Origin: Acanthosoma haemorrhoidale
Taxonomy: Eukaryota > Arthropoda > Insecta > Hemiptera > Acanthosomatidae
Length of the DNA: 64,000 bases
NCBI GenBank assembly: GCA_930367205.1
Contig: OV884011.1
Coordinates: 145,201,937-145,265,936, forward strand
Direction of reading: 5' to 3'
The position numbers were made by a program, and so were the translations under genes. This document shows, piece after piece, positions 21,699-35,149 of the stretch (position 1 is the first letter of the stretch; each line of letters starts with the position of its first letter). A model generated the notes under the pieces. It did not search any database and had not been told where the DNA came from. It saw nothing but the letters and a program-made list of their open reading frames with translations.

Positions 21699-22884
21699 TA
21701 CAAAATTTCCTATGCCCATCCGTCTTTATAGCGTTCTCAACTATGGAGAAAAATTATTTAAATGTCTTCAGAGTTGCCATTTGAAAAATCATAAAAACTA
21801 TTGTGAAGCGGGTTTGTTAATAGTCGGCACCGAATGACTATTCTCAGCCATAAAATATAAATACGTACAACGTAGACGAAAGGAGAGGTGGGTGTTGTTG
21901 AAAATGCCTTAAAATATTCATCCCTTCGCATTAAATCTTGTTTTATAGCTTCTTCTCCTTTTGAGAAATATCGCCATGAATTCTGCTTAAACTGCATTGT
22001 TTTTGTTTTTTTAAGGGAGCCCTTTCTTTCCACAGTAATTAAACTAACTTTAGGAAGTTTCTAAAGAATTTCATTAGACGTGAATCTTCTTAAGTGTGCC
22101 GGCAGACTTTGAAGAACCACAAAAATATACAGGTAGGTAGCGGTACTAAAGTGGGAATTATAGGGGACCAGAGTCGGCAAGTGGAAAATTGGACTAGGCT
22201 GCTATAGGAGCTTGGATACGTGTGCTATTTTCATGACTACAAATCACGACTTGACAGCGAAACACGTGCAGAATAATACAAGAAAAATTTTTAAAAAGTG
22301 ACAACAGACTCCGAAAAATAAAAAGTATAGCAATAACCTAGTCATTTGGGAATAACAGACTTGAAAAATTGTGCAAACTAGGCTCAATTAGGGCATGCGA
22401 CTGACGCATACATTAGTCTTTATAAAACAAAAACCTGCACAATACAAATAGCGAATCCACGTCACTGACAATTAAGCATTTACTTAACACTAATTATTAG
22501 AATTTCTAACAGTTTCAGGATGATACCGACGGACAGATACAACTCCAATATTTATTTTTAATCATTTCTATATTTCAAAATTTGAACGAACTAACCACCA
22601 ACTGATAGTGCAGCCTATTGTGTTTGTGGCTTATTACTATATTACTTATATTTTTCTAAAAACACAATATCGGGAAGATTCACAATCAATAATTAATTAA
22701 TGACGCCAAATCAAACAGAAAAATATTGCAGCAAATAATGTTTTCATATAAATCGGTTATTTAATACCTTCCGAGCTTTATAAGTTTTTGAAATGATCAC
22801 AGAAGCCGATCAGTTAATAAATGCAGGGCCTTTATTTTTTTTTCTCATAAACTTCCTGTTATTGTGAAAATTGTACACTGCCTG

Positions 22885-22970
22885 TACTCATAAGTAGGTA
22901 GAGCTGCAGACTATTGGGGTAGTCCCGGGGTCGAGTCCCAATCCTGCCAATAATTATTTCTTTGGCGGTT
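22885..22970 (+). mobile_element. tRNA-derived SINE head
   Basis: AGGTAGAGCTGCAGACTATTGGGG, shortened here at its A box, is followed by a strong B box GGGGTCGAGTCCCAATCCTG and the linker CCAATAATTATTTCTTTGGC. This is the best-preserved member of the family in the window. Confidence 0.6.
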
Positions 22971-23069
22971 TATTACCACAACACAAATTCTCTTGATGTT
23001 TTGGAGAATGGTTTCATGAGAGATTGAACGAGGCCGACTGAAGATATGACGGCACAGCTGTCGCTCAAA

Positions 23070-23160
23070 GTAGGTTAGCTTAGTTACAACGGAACTTGAA
23101 CGGTAATAAATTGACTGTTTCAAATCCCTCCCGTGTCACTATATTTTTTTCTTCGGATAA
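23070..23160 (+). mobile_element. tRNA-derived SINE-like head
   Basis: GGTTAGCTTAGTTACAACGG fits an A box and CTGTTTCAAATCCCTCCC fits a B box. They are followed by CACTATATTTTTTTCTTCGG, matching the family linker. Confidence 0.5.
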
Positions 23161-23247
23161 TATTATAAGACTACATAATAGATAGCGTAAAAATATAGTG
23201 ATTCGTGATGATTGAGGAGCGGCCCCTGACGGCAGTCGGATATGGGA

Positions 23248-23335
23248 TATGGGCAGCCTAGTTAATTGAACTATTGACAGAAATCAGAAGGTCCTCGGTA
23301 CAAATACGAGCTCTCTTTTTCTCCAATAGATGTTA
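23248..23335 (+). mobile_element. Degenerate tRNA-derived SINE-like head
   Basis: GGGCAGCCTAGTTAATTG resembles an A box, CCTCGGTACAAATACGAGC a weak B box, then CTCTTTTTCTCCAATAGAT in place of the linker. Confidence 0.35.
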
Positions 23336-23339
23336 GTTA

Positions 23340-25980
23340 ATTCTTGCTTAGAGATGACTAATAAAAATGAAATGTTATTTCCCCTAAATCACTTAGCCAT
23401 TATTTCACGTTTAGGTCGACAGAATACATTTGACAAACTTACATAAGAGCTGTCTTTCCTACATTTACACGGCGTTGTTGCCTAAGTGTTTGATGTTCCC
23501 ATAATCGGAAAGGCAACCTTATATAACTTGACGTTAGTTACGTTCAAATAAATACTAAATCTTCAAATTAATTTATCACTGTTTCAAATCCCCCAGGTAA
23601 ACTCAAGAATTATCCCAGCTTTCAAGCTCAGGCAAGACTTCGTTGCAAACATACTTCATGTCAAGTAAAGCGTTAAACCCAAATAATCATTATGACAACA
23701 AAATATATCATGGCAAATGTACGGAAGATGAACGGTGCAGAGGAAGTTAGGCTCTAAACTACCAATCACGAATGCCGGATATGGGTCGATAGAACTTTCC
23801 AATCTACTGCCGGCTGGCTGAGAGGGGATTATTCGGATTGATTTATCCGACCTGACGGGCAATCAGTTCGCGATAAACGCACCGAGTAATCTTCGATAAT
23901 TGCAAGATGGAATCTAGTCTAACAAATGCTCTTTGTTCAAATCTAGAAGAAAGAGCAAAATTTGAAATTTGATATGTTGTGATCCCGACTGTATAAATTA
24001 AACTGTCATATGTAGAACCTTCAGTGTTCTTTTACAATGCCGAAACCGGGGAGGGGAAATCTCCCAAAAACCCACTTTCAAATGAGAACAGAATTAATGT
24101 CTTTTGTTTGTTTTGTTAAACAAGCAGTGGGGTATCTAGTAGCTTTTGCCATCTTGGACGGTCCCCACTTCGCAATCCTTTCTATGTCAATCAAAATCTA
24201 AAGTGGTTTTTAGCAATTACTGAACATAAATGAATTAAAAAAATATTTCTTTTAATAAAACAGACGTCACACATAACGATCAACACGAAAGTGTGTTTAT
24301 ACATATGCTTTTAGTATACTGTTTATTTTTATTTTATTTACACAATTAAAAAAAAAGATCACCCTGACATATGTGCCACCCAGGGCAGAAAGATTTGTTC
24401 TTCACACTAAATATAATGAATACGTATTGTTTAAAATGAATATCAGGAAATATGAAAAAAACAAATTAAAAGTGACATAAGGCCAGTTTAACTTAATTAA
24501 AAGAAGTTAAGGCCTATTAAAGAAGGTAAATTTTAGGTTTGTGTTAATTTCGAAAATATAGTTTTGAGAGTGAGCGATGGAAATTGCTCATTTAATGCGC
24601 CCCCTACCGGGTTTCAATAAGGATTTATATTTTAGGTTTAGGCGGTTGAAGAGGCGATTTTCGAATTAACACTGTATTTAGTAAGTGTTATTTCATCACT
24701 TTAACCGATTTAGTGAATATATAACCATAATTTAGTTCAAAATTGATGTGAAAAAATGTTAACAATCATTCTACTTGAAAAGGAGATGGATAAATTAATT
24801 AATAATCGCATAAAAATGGTTCAGCGTAAATCTTTAAAACTTGGTCGAGTTTATTGAGCAATAGATAAGTGCAATAATAAAATTTAACAATAATAATATT
24901 ACACTGGGAAACACTCAACAACATAAAATAAATGCCCACTGTAATGCCTAGTAAAACAATGAAAATATAATTAGGAATATACTAAATGAGGCTATACAAT
25001 AGAGTTGACTTCTACAGCTCACGCCCGCAAAAGTACAAAATTACGTAGCCCTTCCCCCATAAAAGGCCCTCAAAGCGTCTAAAATTTTATTTTGAGCACG
25101 CTTTTAATGAACCTATGTAAAGTGAATTGCGTTCGGAAATGCAATACAAAAGCCTGACCTGTTCGTAATTCTATTAATATCGCCCAACATTGCTTCAAAG
25201 GATTGCTTGCATACGCTACCGCAAAGTAAAATGGATTTCAATTTGTATTAATGGGTATAACGAAAGAGCTTTTTCAACAAAAGATTCAATCAAACCACAA
25301 AATCATACCCTCGTAAATTATTATTTATTGCAGTAGTTATCAGAGTTTATTACTCATTTTCGGAGACACTTTATGTCCATTCAAATAAAGTAACAGTTTA
25401 CTAATGGCTGTCGGGAAAATTCTAACCACAAAATAGTTCGAACGAGATTCAGAAAGGATTTTTGTTGGTATCTATCCAATATAATATGATACATCATTAA
25501 ACCCGAGTAAAATGAAATAACGGCGCAGTTAATATAAAAGTAACTTCAGGTTAAGTTGAATGAATGGGGTAGATGACAGTAAAAATTTTTTGCGTTTTAA
25601 GCAAGTCATTTTAAGGGGGACTTGGCTTTTCACCCTTGTGTCCTCTGCTCTAGCTTGAGTTTTAATTAATGTCTCATAGATGACATCGATTATTACCAAT
25701 CAATCGTAATTAAAAACTAAATATTAGTTATAATATCATATTTAGTAGGGCATCAAATGTATGATCTCGACTTACTCATTTAAGAGTAGACTATGCGTTG
25801 TGGTTTCAGTTGATGATTATAACCAAAAGTCGTTACAACTGTCAATGAAAACGTTTTCACCGTCGTAAAGAAACCCTTAAGTGTGCGGTCATTTGTCTTG
25901 GATTTGAACGATCGATGTCGTAAAATGCCCACGATATACGGAACAGACAGACGAATGACGATCTTGTTTTCTCGTATTTG
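23340..25980. other. Unassigned AT-rich sequence
   Basis: No frame above 70 codons with a motif and no repeat matched elsewhere. Confidence 0.45.
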
Positions 25981-25984
25981 AAAA

Positions 25985-26150
25985 AAATTACAATTTGTTA
26001 ACTTAGTGCATTCAATTTATCATTTATGCAATATTTAAAATATACATTCATACAATATATAGACATAAATACATAGCCTAGGGATAGCTCGAATTAACCT
26101 GCATATCATCACCTTACACCCATAGAGAAGGCGTTTTCCATTTTCTCATG
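25985..26150 (-). mobile_element. Old Jockey-A-like 3' tail
   Basis: ATTCATACAATATATAGACA, then AATACATAGCC.AGG.AT and a CACCTTACAC block parallel the 7.0 kb tail (TACAATATAGGCATATATAC, then ATAGCCCAGGAAT and CACCTTCCC) and, more distantly, the 34-35 kb copies. Confidence 0.4.
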
Positions 26151-29100
26151 GTTCTCTCTAATAACAGGCAGCAACGAGTATATAAAAGACCTCGAGGTCC
26201 TGACACACGTGTATATAACATTCTGGATTTAAATGACTTTTATAAAATTCGTTAAAACTGTTAATAAAATCTTTTAAATCGTAACGAAACCCTTTCACTT
26301 GACTTATAATTTATAAATCTACATTCCGGGATGGATCAAATTGTATGAAAGTTTGAACAAATGAGAGCATACGGACATTATGAATTCAACCACCAGGTAC
26401 TTTAAGTGAGGGATTAATTGAAGAGATTTAAATAAAATCATAAAATAAAGATTTGTATGATAGTCTTCTTATTTGTAATTAATCTTGTTCAGACCAATCC
26501 TTCTTGCTTTGTCTTGGCTCCTCACTTTATTCCCAAGGAGGAGGCTTTTCTCCTCTCTGAGGTTTAAACGTGTTAAAGGGATAATTTTTTCTTTCTTATA
26601 AAAAAATTATAATTAGTAGTTTAATTAAAAATTTAATAATGCTTTGGATAAGAGAAAGCTTGGTATTATAACGGCTTGATCGTTAGAAAAAATAGCAATG
26701 AGTACGCTAATTTAATTACATGATATTCTGTTTTGTTTAGTCAGGAAATATATGCAGTAAAAAAAACATATTTTCACATGGTTCTCTCCAAAAAGTTTCA
26801 TAATTTAACAATGTGGCAGTTTTATGGTGAATCTAGTGGAAAAGAGAAAAATAATTTTTCAACTTAAATAATATTAGTAACTTACAAACTCGTTACATGG
26901 CTAAATTACCGCGGGTTCTTTTATTTCCATTCACACTCACTTGGAAAAAAAAATTATAAATTTTAAAAGGAACTGTCATTTAAATAATAATGAAACTTTA
27001 AATTTATAAATCGCAGTTCATTAGCACTAGATTATTGTTGTATGTAGTTAAATAAGACATTGCTACACAATTTGAAAAAATATACAAAAACCAATAACAA
27101 AAATAGGTGCATCTGAACAAGTAGCTATTTTTATCCGAACTTAAAATTGATATTGTTACTCCCGATCTAAATGTTAGTCCGCTAGATCCAACAATGACCC
27201 GTTTCCTAATTGCAAATCCTTAGTCCTGTATAAGGGCACGTGCGCTCCCCCCAGTTGCATTAATTAATTAAAAAACATTGAACAATTTATCTTAATTGCT
27301 AAATAGCAAGTGCTAACGAAGCAGGTACAGTTAGTGCGGTGAGCTGAGGCTGGTACACTGCACCCGTGACCTCAACTTGCCATCTACGGCCCATCCCTAG
27401 TCTTCCCGGATCGTCCTGATTCTACTACTGCCATCCGGGACCTGTTCTATAATCCTAGATCCAATGTCACACCACTTATAGGGACAGTTTTCTTGATGGC
27501 TATCAGAACTAACCACACTTCCTCAAGGCTACTGCAATCAGGATAAAAATAAAGTGGACAATATATATATTTGTATATAGGCAGAAACCCCTAACAGCAA
27601 ATTAAAAATAAATGACATAAAACGTCCGATGACGCTGATACATGGATAGCGCGCTAAAAGGCATTCTTGATTAAGATGGAAACGAATTCAAATTCCTAGG
27701 AAGCGGCTAGAATTACGAGTATAATAAGTTTTAGAATCCAAAGTAACAAAATTATGACGTCCTGAATGACAATTGAAATTTGTGATGGTTTTGTTCTATA
27801 ATTACACCAAATCATTAACATTGTCAATAACATCGCGTTCGTAAATTAACTAGTGTTTTTTTTAAAGGGATGAACATTTTCATATCAATTTCATTCAATA
27901 CTACAATGATGCGGTGCATGGCTGGTCAACCAATTAAAAGTAATTAATTAATTAGTAATACATATATTTTTTCATAGTGTGTAGGTTTTAAAACTAAATA
28001 TCTTGACATGATACTGAATCAAGAAAATGGTATTTTAATGACTTAGATAGTACCAATAATCAACTATAACGTTAAGATAAGGACCCAGAAGGATATGAAG
28101 TGACTTAAACATCCGTAAACGTTAAAAAAAATAATTTATATTTGAGACAAAATATTTGAAAACTTGTAATTTTTATAACTAAATACTAGACGGATCGATA
28201 CGACTACAGAAATGAAACAATAAGATCAGCATGAAACCAGATTTGGTAGGCATGAATTACAAAGAGTTTAATGCGTTTTTTATTACATATAGCGATTGGT
28301 TTTACATTTATTAAATCATATCACTATTTTATTTTTTGTTACCATTCCTTTAACTATTAATCGGTCCTTTATTCTGTTTGATTTTTTCAATGTTTTTTAC
28401 TGGTGCCACGCTAATATATAATATTTACTAAAATATATTTGCTTACGAGAAAACAAATTATTAACGGACGTACATCTGCATGTGGTAAATGGAATGAATA
28501 CGCAGGAAATAAAATACCACTTTTAATGGGAATTCAATGTTAGCCGTGAATTTATAAAAGCTGAAATCCGAACATATCCATACAATGTTCGGATTTGAGG
28601 TAATGCCGGGTTCCCTCGGAGCGTGAATCACGAAAGTGAGGTACACTAGGCTATTTTGCATTCGTAACCGCTCACGAAAAGAAAAAGACGTGGACCGTTC
28701 ACACGATTTGGCACTTCACAGAAATCGTAAAGACAAAGTTAAATTTAATTAATTTCCTTAATTCATATTAAGCCTATCAATAATACTCACTTTCGTCATC
28801 ACACCCGGTGGGAACCCACTATCCATTTCCTCATTTAAAATACAACTTAATAGTGGATTTACAGTATTACTCAATAGTTTTAAGGGCAGTTCAATCAATT
28901 GGTTCATTGATGTCTTGATCACAAATTATATAAAGAATGATAACTGAATAAAGTATCTTCGTAAGAGTACTGCCCCCGTTTAGCACTTCATCACCGATGT
29001 CGGTCTGAAGTCTTTGATGCTCCCTGTGTCGGTGTCAACACCATTCGGTGCGAGTGTGAACAACTAATAACCACCCACTCCCCAGTAACGGCAGGCAAGT

Positions 29101-30440
29101 GGATTTATTAAGTTAGAAACAAATCTGATCTTGTTAAAAATACTTTTCAGTTTGCATTTCGTCAGGATTTCATCTTCACACACAGTTTAATTTACACATT
29201 AAAGGTACACACAAAATCCACACTCCCCTAGGATGATGGACTTCAATCGATCGAAACAAAATACAAACTTGCAGTTGAGGCTATAATGCTACGGAAACCC
29301 ACGGATCATAAAATTCATATCTTTCTGACGATTCTTTCTGCGAGGGTTTGTGTATTATATATAAACTCCACAACACTAATGTGCAACTGGGGTACTGAAT
29401 GAGCAGGGTACTTGCCACAACATTGGCTGGATCGAAGCCAGTTTCATTTAAACTGTTGTTCTATAGACTTGGATTTGGCTTTAGATCAAGACAACACTCG
29501 GGCTTTGCTTTGTTCTCCTGATTATAAGCAAGCTACGTGGCGAATACTATCATCTATGCCATAGATTTCACGGCTAGTATGTATTCTCCCGTACGTGATT
29601 CACAATCGTTTTGGACGAGTTATGCGAAGACGATTTCGACTCGGTGAAAGCCACTCACTTTTTTTTTTTTAACGTGACCTGTGGCAGCGTGAATAAACAA
29701 TAACTACTTTCAGCTTTGAAGAAGTGAAATTGGAACAATAAGGTATACAAATAAACATAACATGACAAATTGATGTCTTGTGGATGATTTGATAGTTTTC
29801 TGTCAGCTCGTTGGTTAGCAGTAATGCATCATAAAAAAACTTTGCTTTAAAGATCTTTCTACCATAACTTTCATAGATTAACCAATATCTATTCCTCAAT
29901 AACTTTCTTAGATCCACCAATTGTCTTTGCCACTATTACTTCTAGCACATTCCAAGGCTTTCAGTGTAAAATCAAATACAACGCCAGGAGTAATTGATTT
30001 AACCTCTAAATAGTTAAAGGGCCTCTTGCAGCCCCGACTGAAGTAAATTAACAAATGCTAAACTGTAGATTAGTAAATTTATTCTCGAATCACTTGCCGG
30101 AATATTTTGAGGCTATTCCGGGCGATGATGGAGTGATGTCATCATCCAGAATGCACATTGATTTACCATAATTTTGCATGATCACATCTTCGTGAACACA
30201 TGCCCATCGCACCTATATTTTCTTGGTTATTGGAACATCGGGAATTTAATTATGGAGTAATGGACCGAGCGAGAAATAGACATGGATAAATTTATAATTC
30301 TCATATACTTTTAAATACTTATCTAAACGGTAGCATCATAACAATTTTCTTTTAAGCTTCTTAATTATAAAGATGATCTACATGTTGAAGCATGGTCGTT
30401 TCAAAATCTTCAGTCGACCTTTCTATGGAGTGAATACTCT
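26151..30440. other. Unassigned AT-rich sequence
   Basis: Over 4 kb without a frame worth calling and without a repeat I can match within the window. It includes a GC-richer patch at about 27310-27490 that I could not identify. Confidence 0.45.
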
Positions 30441-30446
30441 TTTTTC

Positions 30447-30590
30447 TAAAGGTACGTTTTCGCTGGAACTATCCGCGGAATTATACCAGGGAAATATGGC
30501 CTTTTGGTTTCACTTAAAACTGTAGTTAATTGCTAGCAGTCACTAGTACCACCCACTATCACGGGCAGTTCCAACGAAAACGTACCTTTA
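30447..30590. mobile_element. Short inverted-repeat element (MITE-like)
   Basis: The left end TAAAGGTACGTTTTCGCTGG is answered by its reverse complement at the right end, with one mismatch in the first 24 bases and weaker pairing beyond. Total length is about 144 bp with no coding capacity. The two outer bases TA/TA could be a target duplication as in mariner-type insertions, but the superfamily is not established. A Jockey-A tail starts about 27 bp downstream. Confidence 0.6.
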
Positions 30591-30615
30591 GTGAAATCCA
30601 CCGATAGAAAATGTG

Positions 30616-30795
30616 CTCTACTATAAACGCGTGACAGTGGGAGTCCTGGCAATGGCCAGTTTCTCCAATCATGTCCTATTGTATAAATGAGCGAGTGAAT
30701 GATGCTGTAAATATGGTATGAATGAGATCATTTATCTGTATTATTATTGCCTTATAAAAGGCAGATTGTAATTATTGCACAATAAAGATTGTTAA
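30616..30795 (+). mobile_element. Jockey-A 3' tail with internal deletion
   Basis: It starts at ATAAACGCGTGACAGTGGGA, continues to CCAATCATGTCCT, then jumps directly to ATAAATGAGCGAGTGAATGA, skipping the segment that is present between these in the 13.2 and 35 kb copies. It ends GCACAATAAAG after the conserved hairpin (30748-30763). No coding sequence remains. Confidence 0.75.
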
Positions 30796-33700
30796 CTGTC
30801 AAGAAAATGTGTGAGGTTTGAATTTGTAATATTGCTTCATTCCAGTATCTAAAGTAAGCAAGCCGTAGTACGTAGTCATCCTTTAAAAAAATCAGCATCC
30901 TCAACTATTCCCAATGAAGTTCTTTTAGTACACCCCTTCAAGAATATAGGATAGCCAGACAATATGTTACTAAAAGCTGAATTATTACGTTTTTTAAGAG
31001 TACATAAATCATAAATCTTATGAATAACTCATATTTTAATCTGAAACCATGTTGTCGTGAAACGCGTAGTTCTACATCTAATTTTCTCACATATAATACA
31101 AAATATAAATTTTATTCAAAAATTTTAGACTGAGTTAATTCTGGTTACTTGCGTAAGATTAAGTAGAATTATCATAAAGACGTAATGCATTGTTTTCTCT
31201 CCATATAAAAATAATAACCAAATTTTTGCAGTGCTACTATTCCAATTAAAATATAATAGTGACATTATGTGACTCATTTATTTACATATTGATATACCTA
31301 ATTAATGTTATAATATTTTTGTGTGTGGCTGCACCTTACTTAGAAGCAGAATAGCATAAAATAATTTAAATCATAATCTGACAAGCCATAATAGCACTAC
31401 AGATTCAATATCTACAAATTATTCAAAACTTGGAAGCAAAAAAGAGAACATTCAAAGACTCCAAGTCGTTAAGCGTCTTGCCTGGAACTTTTTCAACATC
31501 GTTTATCAAAATAAAAAAAACTCATCACAAGCTACAATGTTATGCTAAAGTTTATTTTCTGGATTGAGATTGTATTTAGGAAGATTAAGCTTCGGGTGCT
31601 GCCAACTGACAACTCCAAGGCTCATCAACTATTCTACAGTGAGTACCACCAATTAAATTATTCCAACTAGCTTCATGAACAATGCACCAACTTCCATCAA
31701 AGTCCATAATTACTCCAAAGTGACACTTTAATATTCCTCGTTCAATTCTATTTGAATAATAAAAATACCATTCAAACCCGAACTTGCTGTATACAAAGTT
31801 TTTGCTAATGAGTATTATAATTTAGAAAACCACTAGTCAGTATGCAAGAGTTGAATTTAGATATCTCCATTTCCAGAGTGATTCACAATATTCGGTTAAA
31901 TAACATCTGGTATTCAAATAAACAGTGAGCATTGCCAATCCAATAGTGTCACCATAAAATATACACCTCCTGTCCAATGTAATAAAACGCAAAGAATGTT
32001 GGGGGGATATAATTAAATAAAGGACAGTAAATGTAAACAATGATATAAATTATAGGAACTAAAGAGTCAAGTAATATATTATTTTAAAATCAACAATGTC
32101 AACAATAGTAGGGATGTGATTAACTGACCAAAGAAATCCAAAATATTCTAGAACAACTTTGAAACAAAGTCCACTCTACTTCCTGGGAAGTTTATATGTA
32201 CCCTGAATAATTTTCTGTGAAATTTCCATTCCAGGGATTTGTCGAATCTACTTTCAAACAGGTCTTGTCAATTCTATGGTTTGCCTGAATGTATGTTATG
32301 TATATTTTCTCTTTGACTGTTAATTATTAATAATAGTGGAACTTATTCAAAAGAAACATTCAGTCCACAATACCACAAGAAGTAACTAAAATTATTGTAC
32401 GTGTTAAGCGGCGGACAGTATCACAGTTTTTAACTTCCACAGACATTTGAACTAGTGGATGTAGCTTTAGATGTAAAGTTCTGATTTTTTTCCTCGTTGT
32501 TCAAGCCAAGTTACAGATGGTAGGATAAATAATATTCAAAGATACATAATTACAAAATTATAATTATTTATGACAAGAATATTGCTTATTTAATCTCTTC
32601 AAAGCCGATTTCAGTAGTTTTTATTTTTTTATATGTAAAAAGGCGACTTTAAATTACCATGTAAAACATGATTTACCAAGTAAAATGAAGTATTATTTTC
32701 ACAATAGGAATTTATAATAAATAAATCCATTTCGTACGAGTACCTCTATATACTTTCATTCAATTCGGGCTATCTTTAATTCGGTTCTACGTAATTCAAA
32801 AAATACAATCTCGTATGTGTCATAGATCATCACAGACTATTTCCATGATTTCATAGACAATCCACATCCCGAAGCCCAAGCGTCATTGACGAATCCAAAA
32901 TTCATGAAGACAGCGTGTATCATAAGCGTGGAATCATACATGGAACGAATTGCACAAACGCCACGGATCAGACAAACAGTGATTCACCCACGAAGCTCCA
33001 ATTAAAACAACCACCGACTGAAACTAATTATCAGCCCAATTTACTTAAGCATTTGTTAGTAGAGTTTCGGTAATTAAAAAAATATATAAACTGTATCTAG
33101 CTAATAAAAAATTCTATATCAATCCTTTGTCTATGTCGATTTCAGAGTTGTCTACAATTTTTTGTTGGCAAGAGTGAGCATGCCGAAGTTATTACATTGG
33201 AACTCCATGAAATCGCATGCTTGCTCAAATTCGCACTGCAATAAAAATCTCACAGAAAATCATGCAGGTAACATTTAAAACTTCCCAGGTTCGTTCATTT
33301 TAACTTTGAAGTTGTTCTCGTATATTTTGGGCTTCTTTGGTCAGTTAATCATACCCCTAATAGGTTGTTACTAAATTCCTTTAGTGCGTGAAAACATCGT
33401 TGACTTTAAGTTATCTTTTTATAGCAAGAGTATTTCGTGTAAAACCATGAAAAAATTACCATTTCTTTTTTTTTTTAATTGTAATAAATTGTTTTGTGGT
33501 TAAAACGGTCTTTTTACAATTGCAGGGCCAACTTATAGAAAGTGTTATGTAACGCTTGAAAAAAAAAAGATTTTTCTGAAGGAAGGAGATACAGAACCAA
33601 ATAGTATTTCAATAATGGATGTAGCATTTTATAAACTTGTGTAAAATCGTTTAGTATAAAAAATTATTAAAAATACTATTCATAAAATTATCTTTTTATT

Positions 33701-33980
33701 ATAGACCCTAAAACATTATTTTTCTGAATTAGTTTTGCATTTATCGGCTTAATCGTAAAAAATCAGAACTTCTGAGCTGTCACACTTGCTAGATTTTATT
33801 TTGTATAAACTACGATTTTCACGTTTGATTATTTTCTCAAATTTTCCATTATTTCTTCCTAAACAATATGCGATCAGCATATACGGGATTTCCTCAATTT
33901 AACATCGACTCAATCATTTGGCCATTATCGTTGAATGCACATGGAAACACACTAACACACACAATTTCGAGGTCATTACC
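30796..33980. other. Unassigned AT-rich sequence
   Basis: Only short frames. Nothing shared with other parts of the window was seen. Confidence 0.45.
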
Positions 33981-33984
33981 AATA

Positions 33985-35077
33985 CAACAACTTTATTACG
34001 ATACAATTACAATCTGTCTAATTGGACTATAAGTATTTGTGATAAATGCTCTCATTAATACCAATTTACAATTTTCATTCACTCGCTGATTCATACTATA
34101 TATACAAACAGCCCAGAGGCCCCCAAAGTCCACATGGTTGTCACCTCCTTCACGTGCGAAGGAGGAACCTGAAGTCCCCCACGCTCCTACGTCAGCCCCG
34201 TCACTGGATAAGAGCCAGTGGAGGCTGACCAAGAATCGCGAGACCCACAGACGCTCAGGACTTGATTGGAGAAACTGCCGATTGCCAGGACTCCCACTGT
34301 CAGTTATTTATAGCAGATCACGAGGCCACTGCCGTTTTAGTCTCCGAGGAGGATTATAGGGATGAGTGGTGCAGTGCAATGACTGTGCTAGGGAATTAGG
34401 GTGGTTGGATAGGTTACTAAGGAATTTTATGAACTTGGAAGGGATGAGTTTAAAAATGTAGGTTATATTCAGATCATTATGAAGGGTTTTGTTCCTGACT
34501 TAATAAAAGGCATTTACTATTGTTCTCAGGACTTTTGATTGAAAGGATTTGATGCGCTTGATGTTCGACTTTTTTGCTGTCCCCCATAGCTCTATTCAGT
34601 ATGTCCAGATTGACTTAAGTATAACTTTGTAAATAAGTAGTTCATTTTCTATTGAGAGATTCTTGTCTTTTTAGCCTCGTGTGTGGGTTCCATGTCAGTC
34701 TTTTGTCAAGAAGGAAGCCTAAATACAGTACTGTCCAGACACAGGGAGAGGAATCAAATTTTAAAAAGACTAGCGGACAGGACTTGCGGCAGAGGGTAAA
34801 GGTTATGTGGGAACATTTTGCTTCATTGACTTTGATTCGCCATTGGTTGGACCAATACTCTATCTTATCAAGGTGTTTTTTTTTAAGGTTATGGAATGCT
34901 ATATTGGGGTCTGGGTGGGATGACAGGACTGCAGTGTCAAATGCAAATGTGGCAAAGAAGGTATTGGTGGTAGATTATAGATTATACATCAGCAGTGTAT
35001 AGATTATAGAGGATGGGACCAAGGAAGCTGCCCTGTGGAACTCCTGCTTTTATGGGATAGTAGTTCTATAGAATATT
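33985..35077 (-). pseudogene. Older Jockey-A copy, 3' half of pol and 3' UTR
   Basis: This is the downstream part of an older Jockey-A insertion; its upstream part lies at 36499-37530, on the far side of a younger copy. It follows the young copy base for base with many substitutions and a deletion of about 66 bp near 34660. In the catalytic FADD motif the second position reads FAFD (codon at about 34939-34941), which would abolish polymerase activity. Stops and frameshifts are frequent. The plus-strand frames at 34046-35002 are antisense artefacts of this element. Confidence 0.9.
35065..35077 (-). repeat. Target-site duplication, left copy
   Basis: TCTATAGAATATT occurs here directly before the poly(T) start of the young Jockey-A copy, and again at 36499-36511 directly after its other end. 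Thirteen matching bases on both sides show the insertion point in the older element. Confidence 0.9.
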
Positions 35078-35133
35078 TTTTTATTTTTTTTTTTTCTACA
35101 TATATAATCCTTTATTGTGCTAAAATTACAATC

Positions 35134-35149
35134 TGCCTTTTATAAGGCA
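35134..35149 (-). other. Conserved Jockey-A 3' hairpin
   Basis: TGCCTT-TTAT-AAGGCA, a perfect 6 bp stem about 40-55 bases from the poly(A) tail. The counterparts at 13819-13832 (TGCCT-AATA-AGGCA) and 30748-30763 (TGCCTT-ATAA-AAGGCA) keep the pairing although the loop varies. In LINEs with such ends the hairpin is known to be a recognition site for the element's own reverse transcriptase. Confidence 0.6.
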
